From positions 730-12,263 of the forward strand of contig PLIQ01000311.1 of NCBI GenBank assembly GCA_003140115.1: a DNA stretch of 11,534 nucleotides. Direction: 5' to 3'. Origin of the DNA: Actinomycetota bacterium (GTDB lineage Bacteria > Actinomycetota > Actinomycetes > Streptosporangiales > Streptosporangiaceae). The notes beneath the pieces are model-generated. The model searched no databases and was not told the origin of the DNA. It saw only the letters and a list, made by a program, of their open reading frames with translations. Positions 6,756-11,534 of this stretch are shown in pieces. Positions within the stretch are counted from its first letter, which is position 1. Every line of letters begins with the position of its first letter. The translations under genes were made by a program, and so were the position numbers.

Positions 6756-7228
6756 TTACCAGATCGGGGCCGGGGCTGGCCGAGCGGCCGTGCCGACGCC
6801 AAAGGCGTGCTGCATGATCACCGACCGGTACTGGTCGTGGGTGAGGATCCAGAAGCGATTCGCGGTGATCGCCTCAACGACCTGCTCGGCAACGTCCGCT
6901 GCCGTCAGCGTCGCGACCACCCCAGCGGTGGTGCGAGGGACGTTGGGAGGAGGCGCCTGGTCGGCCAGGGCCGCGGGACCACGCCGTAGGTGTCGAAAGC
7001 GGCCGCCGCCAGGTGGTTGACCGCGTCGGCATCGGCCACATCGGTCACCACAGCGGTCGCGTCATGCCCGGCGGCGCGAAGCCCTCGTACGGCAGCATCC
7101 AGCCGTTCCGCTTCGATGTCGGCCAGCACCACCTTCATCCCAGCCGCGGCGAACCGTTCCGACATCGCCAAACCCAGACCGCTGGCCGCACCGGTGACCA
7201 CCGCTACTCGGTCCTGCAGGTGCTCCAC
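6756..7228 (-). pseudogene. Short-chain dehydrogenase/reductase remnant with internal deletion and frame change
   Basis: Translation from GTG 7228, with a strong GAGGAG site just upstream, gives a normal SDR N-terminus: DRVAVVTGAASGLG (6-19, the TGxxxGxG cofactor motif), Asp37 at the end of strand 2 (VVLADIE) and VVTDVAD (60-66). Family likeness stops after FDTYGVV (about 6977). A second frame then carries an SDR-like C-terminal tail (AALADQAPPPNV, then AEQVVEAITANRFWILTHDQY) ending at TAA 6756-6758. The missing part is the SDR core: the NNAG motif, catalytic Ser and YxxxK. Some 155 residues remain from an expected 270-290, and the parts are out of frame. It was probably an NAD(P)H-dependent oxidoreductase working with the alcohol dehydrogenase encoded 22 bp upstream. 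The product cannot be active. A shortened frame continues to a stop at 6905. The ribosome site remains intact, so the damage may be recent. Confidence 0.8.
6956..6969. repeat. Short inverted repeat beside the SDR deletion junction
   Basis: CCTGG-TCGG-CCAGG forms a 5-bp stem with a 4-nt loop. It lies within about 10-20 bp of where the two SDR pieces lose register (about 6965-6980), so it may have helped replication slippage. It could be coincidence in such GC-rich DNA. Confidence 0.35.
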
Positions 7229-7250
7229 ATCTCCTCCTCGACCATTCGCG

Positions 7251-8303
7251 TCATCCCACGCTCCCGCGCCTCGGGTCGACCAGGACCTTGACATCGTCCG
7301 CCGGCCCGGCCGACAGCCCGGACAACGTGGCCTCCAGCTCATCGAGCCGTACGGTCCGGCTGTGCAGAGGCTGCGCCCGCACCCGGCCGTCAGCGAGGAA
7401 CGCCATGCTGCGGCGGAAGTCGTCATGGGTGTATGCGTTCGAGGCGACGACCGTGACCTCCTTGGCCAGCCACCGGGCGGCGTTAATGGTGGCCGGCTCG
7501 GCGAGAAAGCTGAGGAGCTGGACCACGCCGCCGGAACGGGCCAGGTCGACCGCGGTCTGCAGCAGCCGCGGTACTCCGGCGCACTCGATGACCACGTCCG
7601 CGCCGACGCCTTGCGTGTGGTCCAGGACGTATTCGGCCGCCTCGTCCGGGGTCAAGGCGTTGGTCGCCCCGAGCTCGCTAGCAAGCCGCCGACGTGTCGG
7701 CGATGGCTCGACGACGAGCACCTCCCCAGCGCCGGCGGCCCGGGCGAACTGCAGCGCCAGCAACCCGATCGGCCCGGCGCCCTGTACCACGACCATGTCG
7801 CCGGCCGTGATCCCGCTGCGGCGCACTCCGTGAAAGGCGACCGTGGCCGGCTCGACCTGCGCGGCCACCTCATCGGTCAGGTCCGGGTGAGCGTGCAGGA
7901 CCCGGGTCGCCTGGACCGTGATCGTCCGGGCGAACCCGCCGTGCGGCGGCGCGAGCGAATCTCTCCCCCTGGCCACCAGCGATGCCGTCCGGCAATAGTC
8001 GCCGAGTCCCCTGCGGCACTCCGGACAGCGGCCGCAGGCGGGCGGCACCGCGAGAACGACTCGGTCGCCGTCTGACAGACCTTCCACGCCGGTTCCGGCA
8101 GCGGCCACCGTGCCGACCCACTCATGGCCACACACGGCCGGGCTGTGCAGGTGCCCGCTGCGGAACGAGTGGATGTCCGTCCCGCAGATCCCGCACAGGG
8201 TGATGTTGATGGTGACGAACCCAGGAAGCGGCGGTACCTGGGTGAACGTCCGGAACGTCACCGTCTGCTGGGCGGTGATCAGGGCCGCGGTGAAATCTGA
8301 CAT
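7251..8303 (-). CDS. Zinc-dependent medium-chain alcohol dehydrogenase (NAD-dependent MDR)
   Basis: This full-length 350-residue MDR enzyme oxidises a secondary alcohol or polyol, or reduces the ketone, using a nicotinamide cofactor. Catalytic-zinc ligands are visible at Cys37 in CGICGTD and His60-Glu61 in CGHEWVG, with Glu151 in EPATVAFHG as the third-ligand position. The structural-zinc lobe has four Cys at 90, 93, 96 and 104 (CGRCPEC...DYC). The Rossmann motif is GAGPIG (175-180), and Glu199 at the end of the second strand favours NAD over NADP. The pattern is closest to the sorbitol/threonine/butanediol dehydrogenase branch; the true substrate is unknown. ATG 8303 is preceded by GGAAAGG at an 8-nt spacing. 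It lies 31 bp after the flavoprotein gene and 22 bp before the broken SDR gene, in one leftward operon. All visible zinc ligands are present, so it should be functional. Confidence 0.9.
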   Translation of the reverse strand: MSDFTAALITAQQTVTFRTFTQVPPLPGFVTINITLCGICGTDIHSFRSGHLHSPAVCGHEWVGTVAAAGTGVEGLSDGDRVVLAVPPACGRCPECRRGLGDYCRTASLVARGRDSLAPPHGGFARTITVQATRVLHAHPDLTDEVAAQVEPATVAFHGVRRSGITAGDMVVVQGAGPIGLLALQFARAAGAGEVLVVEPSPTRRRLASELGATNALTPDEAAEYVLDHTQGVGADVVIECAGVPRLLQTAVDLARSGGVVQLLSFLAEPATINAARWLAKEVTVVASNAYTHDDFRRSMAFLADGRVRAQPLHSRTVRLDELEATLSGLSAGPADDVKVLVDPRRGSVG

Positions 8304-8334
8304 GGATGGCGCCTTTCCGTAAGCTAGCTGCCGG

Positions 8335-9753
8335 TCACGGCGTGGCCATGGCGCGGCGCGCCGCCGACCCGCCGGCCACCCGGCCGAAGGTCACGCAGTT
8401 GGCGTAGGAGTTGCCGCTGCCGACGTAACGCGGTCCCACCACCCCGCCGACGCTCTCGCCGGCCGCGAAAAGCCCGGGAATCGGCCGGCCGGACTCGCCG
8501 ATCACCTGGGCGTCCCTGTCGATCCGCAGTCCGCAGGCGGTAAAGCAGACGGTCGCCGGGCGGATCTGCGCGCCATAGAACGGCGGGCTCACGATCGGCT
8601 GGAGGAATTTGGGGTCCTTCAGGTAATCGAAGTCTTCGCCCGCCGCCACGGCCGCGTTGTACCGCTGGACCGTGGCTTCCAGGTGCTCTGCGGGCAGGGC
8701 GAATGCGGCGGCCAGCTCGGCGACGGACTGTCCGCAGCGCACCTTGCCGGCGGTCACCATCGACTCGACAATGTCGGTGTTCCAGTGCGGGCTCTGCTTC
8801 TTGGTGGACCCGGGAACCTGCTGCTTGTACCGGGCGACTCCGGCGGCCGTGGCTTCGTCGAGGGCGGCCCGGTCGAAGATTGCGTAGGCGACGTCGCCTT
8901 GCTCTTGAATGAGCCCGTCCATGATTCCGTACGGGGCGGTCTCGTCGCAGAAGCGCCGGCCCTGACGGTCGACCAGGACCAGCCACCCCGGCAGGTACGC
9001 CTCATAGATCCGCGCGAAGTCCGCGTGCAGCAGCCGCAGGCCCCGGTTGAAACCCGCTACCTGCGCGCCAACCTGGTCCGCGAGGTCGAGGTGGTCGCCG
9101 CGGCTGCCGTCGGCTCCGATGTACCACGCCCATCCGGTGTCCGCCGCGGACGGGAAATACCGGGCTAGCTTCTCGGGATTGTTGCCGAAGCCGCCCGTCG
9201 CCACCACGACTGCGCCGGCGGTCAGCGTGTCCTCGCCGACGCCGGCCCCCACGACCGCGCCATCCTCGGTGAGCAGGCGGCCGACCCGCCGTCCGAGCGC
9301 GATCTCGACCCCAGCGGCGCGGCAGCGGCTGGCGAGCACGTCCACCACGGCTTGGCCTCGCCCGATCGGACAGTGGACACGCGGCAGTGGCTCGTCGCCG
9401 CCGAAGACCAGCTGGTCGTAATACTGCACCCCGAGGTCGCCGAGCCATTCCACCGTCGGCCCGGACAGTTCGGCCAGCCGCCGGACCACGGCCGAGTCCA
9501 CCTTCCACTGGTTGAGCTGCATGTAGTCGTGAAACAGCGATCCAGCGTCATCGACGATGCCCAGCGCGCGCTGATAGCGCGTACCGGCGCCCATCATCAG
9601 CCCGCCGGACAGGCGCGACGAGCCGCCCACCACTCCCTCGGACTCGGCGATCAACACGGCTTGCGCACCGCTTTCCCGCGCCGACAGCGCCGCGGCCAGA
9701 CCAGCGGCGCCAGATCCCACCACCAGGACATCGACATCCCGCTCAGGATGCAT
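8335..9753 (-). CDS. FAD-dependent dehydrogenase of the fumarate reductase/KstD-like family
   Basis: This 472-residue soluble flavoprotein is of the succinate dehydrogenase/fumarate reductase flavoprotein type, which also includes 3-ketosteroid delta1-dehydrogenase and tricarballylate dehydrogenase. The FAD-binding motif is VLVVGSGAAGLAAALSARESG (10-29 in part), with Glu37 binding ribose. The family loop GGSSRLSGG (43-51), VVVATGGFGNN in the middle, and the C-terminal GLFAAGESVGGVVG followed by GSGNSYANC complete the FAD fold. The central capping domain (about 250-390) sets the substrate and cannot be read further. A C-C or C-N desaturation or reduction role is inferred. ATG 9753 is chosen because the Rossmann fold starts right after it and AGGAG lies 9 nt upstream. 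The in-frame ATG 9858 would add 35 unlike residues and read through the operator. It is first in the leftward operon, divergent from tetR and probably repressed by it. Confidence 0.87.
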   Translation of the reverse strand: MHPERDVDVLVVGSGAAGLAAALSARESGAQAVLIAESEGVVGGSSRLSGGLMMGAGTRYQRALGIVDDAGSLFHDYMQLNQWKVDSAVVRRLAELSGPTVEWLGDLGVQYYDQLVFGGDEPLPRVHCPIGRGQAVVDVLASRCRAAGVEIALGRRVGRLLTEDGAVVGAGVGEDTLTAGAVVVATGGFGNNPEKLARYFPSAADTGWAWYIGADGSRGDHLDLADQVGAQVAGFNRGLRLLHADFARIYEAYLPGWLVLVDRQGRRFCDETAPYGIMDGLIQEQGDVAYAIFDRAALDEATAAGVARYKQQVPGSTKKQSPHWNTDIVESMVTAGKVRCGQSVAELAAAFALPAEHLEATVQRYNAAVAAGEDFDYLKDPKFLQPIVSPPFYGAQIRPATVCFTACGLRIDRDAQVIGESGRPIPGLFAAGESVGGVVGPRYVGSGNSYANCVTFGRVAGGSAARRAMATP

Positions 9754-9814
9754 CGGCGCGATCTCCTCTCGGGTCGCCCACGAGCGGGACGCCAATTGTC
9801 GTTTTACATCGCTC

Positions 9815-9834
9815 GTTGTACTACAACCGTTGTA
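9815..9834. promoter_or_regulatory. Probable TetR operator between tetR and the flavoprotein operon
   Basis: The 20-bp element reads GTTGTA-C-TACAAC-C-GTTGTA: three alternating half-sites that form two overlapping perfect palindromes, each with a one-base centre (9815-9827 and 9822-9834). It sits between the divergent starts at 9753 and 9858, the usual position for an autoregulating TetR protein that also controls its neighbour. A related 20-bp copy lies upstream of the second flavoprotein gene (10587-10606). Binding is inferred, not shown. The rest of 9754-9851 is taken to hold the divergent promoters, but I see no clear -35/-10 pair. Confidence 0.7.
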
Positions 9835-9857
9835 CATAAGTAGTACGGTGGATGTCA

Positions 9858-10559
9858 ATGCCTAGATACGTTGACCACGACGTCCGCCGCCGACACATCG
9901 CCGCCACCGCCGCCGAGCTCGTCGGCACGCGCGGCCTGGACGCGCTGACCTTCCGGAACGTGGCCGAGGCCGCGGGCTCGAGTACCACTGTCCTCACGCA
10001 TTACTTCGCTGACAAGCACGACCTGCTGCAGGCTACCTTCGAAGCCGTCGCGGAGCGGTCGGGTGCCCGGTTCGACGAGGCGCAGCGGCACGGCGGCGGC
10101 CTGCGCGAGTGCTTGGAGGCGCTGCTTCCGCTTGACCCCGAGCGCCAGATCGAGTGGCGCCTGCTGACGTGTTACTGGGGCATGGCGGTGAGCGATCCGA
10201 ACCTGGCGGATGCCCAAGCGCGGCACGTCCGCTCGGCGCAGCACCGGATCGAGTCGCTGCTGCGTCAGCAGCGCTCGGACAAGGCCGACGGCGAGCCCGA
10301 GGTCGTGGCACGACGGCTGGTCACGCTCGTGCACGGGCTCGGAGCCCACAGCGCGCTCGATCCCGACCACTGGTCGCCGGCGGACCAGCGGCGAGTTCTG
10401 GCGGACGAGCTGAGCTCGCTCGGCCACCGCGCGCCGCCGCCGCGGAAGCATGCTGGACTCGCTGGTGATGCCGCGACCAGAAGGCTGCGCAAGGAAATCC
10501 TCGCCGCCATCAAACAAGGCCCCGATCCCGCGGCACGCCGACGCCGACGGCCGTTCTGA
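9858..10559 (+). CDS. TetR-family transcriptional regulator
   Basis: This is a regulator of about 233 residues. The N-terminal helix-turn-helix reads RRRHIAATAAELVGTRGLDALTFRNVAEAAG, followed by STTVLTHYFADKHDLLQATFE (about 42-62), a textbook TetR DNA-binding domain. The C-terminal region is a helical ligand and dimer domain ending in a very basic tail (RRRRRPF). ATG 9858 is preferred over ATG 9852 because GGTGG (9847-9851) lies 6 nt before it but touches 9852; the difference is two residues. It is divergent from the flavoprotein-alcohol dehydrogenase operon, with a palindromic element in between, and a similar element precedes the broken KstD-like gene downstream. It probably represses both and is released by a pathway substrate or acyl-CoA-type ligand; the ligand cannot be read from the sequence. 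Confidence 0.9.
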   Translation: MPRYVDHDVRRRHIAATAAELVGTRGLDALTFRNVAEAAGSSTTVLTHYFADKHDLLQATFEAVAERSGARFDEAQRHGGGLRECLEALLPLDPERQIEWRLLTCYWGMAVSDPNLADAQARHVRSAQHRIESLLRQQRSDKADGEPEVVARRLVTLVHGLGAHSALDPDHWSPADQRRVLADELSSLGHRAPPPRKHAGLAGDAATRRLRKEILAAIKQGPDPAARRRRRPF

Positions 10560-10573
10560 AGCTTGAAGCTTGA
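10557..10573. repeat. Tandem 7-bp repeat at the tetR stop codon
   Basis: TGAAGCT occurs twice head-to-tail (10557-10570), followed by TGA, so the tetR stop lies in the first unit and each unit junction makes an AAGCTT palindrome. It is probably a small slippage duplication of no known function. Confidence 0.5.
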
Positions 10574-10586
10574 CCACTGAGCCGTT

Positions 10587-10606
10587 GTTGTAGAACGTCC
10601 GTTGTA
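10587..10606. promoter_or_regulatory. Second copy of the TetR operator, upstream of the KstD-like gene
   Basis: GTTGTA occurs at 10587-10592 and again at 10601-10606, the same 14-bp spacing as in the tetR intergenic element. The two 20-bp elements match at 16 of 20 positions; the central TACAAC half-site is the part that differs here. An AACG-TC-CGTT inverted repeat (10594-10603) lies inside. The element overlaps a -10-like TATTAT, which fits repression of the downstream flavoprotein gene by the TetR protein. Confidence 0.6.
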
Positions 10607-10610
10607 TTAT
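10605..10610 (+). promoter_or_regulatory. Possible -10 box for the KstD-like gene
   Basis: TATTAT differs from the TATAAT consensus at one base and stands out in GC-rich DNA. It lies 65 nt before ATG 10676 and overlaps the GTTGTA operator half-site. No good -35 box is seen 16-18 bp upstream (CCGTTG at 10582-10587 is the nearest), so it may need weak or activated recognition. Confidence 0.4.
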
Positions 10611-10675
10611 GATCGGCGGTGGCGGTCGCGACCAGCCAGTGAGCGGACCAGACCCATCAACTGACGGAAGAGCGC

Positions 10676-11534
10676 ATGCAGGAGCACGGTTACGACGTCG
10701 TGGTGCTGGGGACCGGCGCGGCCGGCTTGACCGCGGCGTTGGGGCCGCGGCGGACGGCGCGCAGGTCGGCTTGTTCGAGAAGGCCGACACGGTCGGCGGT
10801 ACGAGCGCATGGTCGGGCGGGACGGTCTGGTTGCCCAACAACCGCCACGAGGTGGAACTCGGGTTCAGCGACAGCCGCGAGGAGGTGCTGACCTGCCTGA
10901 TGTCGCTGTCGCACGGCCTGATGGAACAGCCGCTGGTGGAAGCGTACGTCGACACCGCACCAGAGGTCGTGGCATGGCTCGAGGACCACAGTCCGGTCGA
11001 GTTCGAGACGCTGCGCGGAATGAGCGATTACCACCCCGAGCATCCGGGCGGGAAACAGGAGGGCCGGTCGCTGGAGTGCACGCTGTTCCCGTTCGCCGAC
11101 CTCGGCGACTGGGCGCACCGGGTCACCGTCGGGTGGCAGATTACCGGCGAGATCACCATGAGCGAGTCGTCGCTGGGGCGCAAGGCACCTGGCGGAGTCC
11201 CGGCCGAAGAACTGGAGCGGCGCAAGCTCCGCGACGAGCGCGGCGCCGGGCAGGCGCTCGTCGGGCGCCTGCTCAGGGGCTGTCTGGATCGCGGCGTGGA
11301 ACCGCAGGTCGGGAGTCGCGGGGTCCGGCTGCTGCCCGGCGCCGGCCGGGTGACCGGCGTCCTCATCGAGGGGCCGGACGGGCCGTTCGAGGCGCACGCC
11401 CGCGGCGGCGTGGTGTTGGCGACCGGCGGGTTCGAACACGACGAGCGGCTGGTCAAGGCATTCTTGCGCGGTCCGCTGGCGCGTGCGGTCAGCGTGCCCA
11501 CGAACACCGACGATGGGCTCCGGATGGCGATGCG
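10676..11534 (+). pseudogene. KstD-like FAD-dependent dehydrogenase, frameshifted after codon 22 and cut by window edge
   Basis: The gene starts at ATG 10676 with GGAAGAG just upstream. It encodes YDVVVLGTGAAGLTAAL, the FAD-binding GxGxxG fold, then loses frame at the G-run 10741-10744. The continuation is in another frame with no stop to the window end: AADGAQVGLFEKADTVGGTS, then AWSGGTVWLPNN, matching the 3-ketosteroid dehydrogenase-type loop 'GGTSAWSGG..W.PNN'. RGGVVLATGGFEHDERLVKAF follows. Inserting one base after TTGG near 10743 restores one continuous protein, so a 1-nt deletion is inferred. Intact members dehydrogenate ketosteroid-like rings or related substrates with FAD; the substrate here is unknown. 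At least 286 residues are visible, and the C-terminal FAD motif lies outside the window. A sequencing error, or rarely frameshifting, could explain the break. It carries its own copy of the TetR operator, so it probably belonged to the same regulon as the 472-aa flavoprotein. Confidence 0.8.

Noticed and set aside
6990..8075. 361-codon + strand open frame opposite the alcohol dehydrogenase and SDR remnant
   Set aside because: The opposite strand carries complete zinc-ligand and Rossmann motifs; this frame has none.
9855..10955. 366-codon - strand open frame spanning tetR and the KstD-like gene
   Set aside because: It runs antisense to the TetR HTH and across two genes and an operator, with no domain likeness.

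Overview
The window is about 70% G+C, with long antisense open frames, GTG starts and stop-start overlaps. The gene content is typical of a high-GC actinomycete (Actinomycetota): a fused double acyl-CoA dehydrogenase, a KstD-like flavoprotein and a small Tudor-like protein. I cannot name the genus. There are no RNA genes, insertion sequences, CRISPR arrays or phage genes. The region reads as accessory catabolic metabolism, rich in flavin and nicotinamide oxidoreductases.

Left block (1-2413, + strand): three genes joined by 4-nt stop/start overlaps. They are an HpaB-type reduced-flavin monooxygenase (5' end outside the window), a Rid/YjgF-family protein with Phe where archetypal RidA has its key Arg, and a DUF1028 (predicted Ntn-hydrolase) protein. 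The tight coupling suggests one pathway, perhaps oxygenation of an aromatic or N-containing substrate followed by handling of a reactive nitrogen intermediate; the substrate is unknown. A predicted 29-residue single-span membrane peptide (2426-2515, - strand) lies just beyond, tail-to-tail with DUF1028. A fused acyl-CoA dehydrogenase (2666-4840, + strand) follows, its two halves carrying complementary parts of the active site.

Middle block (4841-6732): two adjacent perfect palindromes lie between convergent genes. Then come a 75-aa Tudor-like protein (- strand), about 520 bp without a convincing gene, and a predicted alpha/alpha-barrel carbohydrate-active protein (+ strand).

Right block (6756-11534): a leftward operon encodes a KstD/fumarate-reductase-type flavoprotein, a zinc-dependent medium-chain alcohol dehydrogenase and a short-chain dehydrogenase that has lost its catalytic core through an internal deletion. 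Divergent from it is a TetR-family regulator. Downstream of tetR is a second KstD-like flavoprotein, broken by an apparent 1-nt frameshift and running off the window. The tetR intergenic region and the promoter region of the second flavoprotein share a 20-bp element (two GTTGTA copies 14 bp apart, 16/20 identical). This points to a small local regulon controlled by this TetR. Two of its four enzyme genes appear damaged, so the pathway may be decaying, unless the frameshift is a sequencing error.
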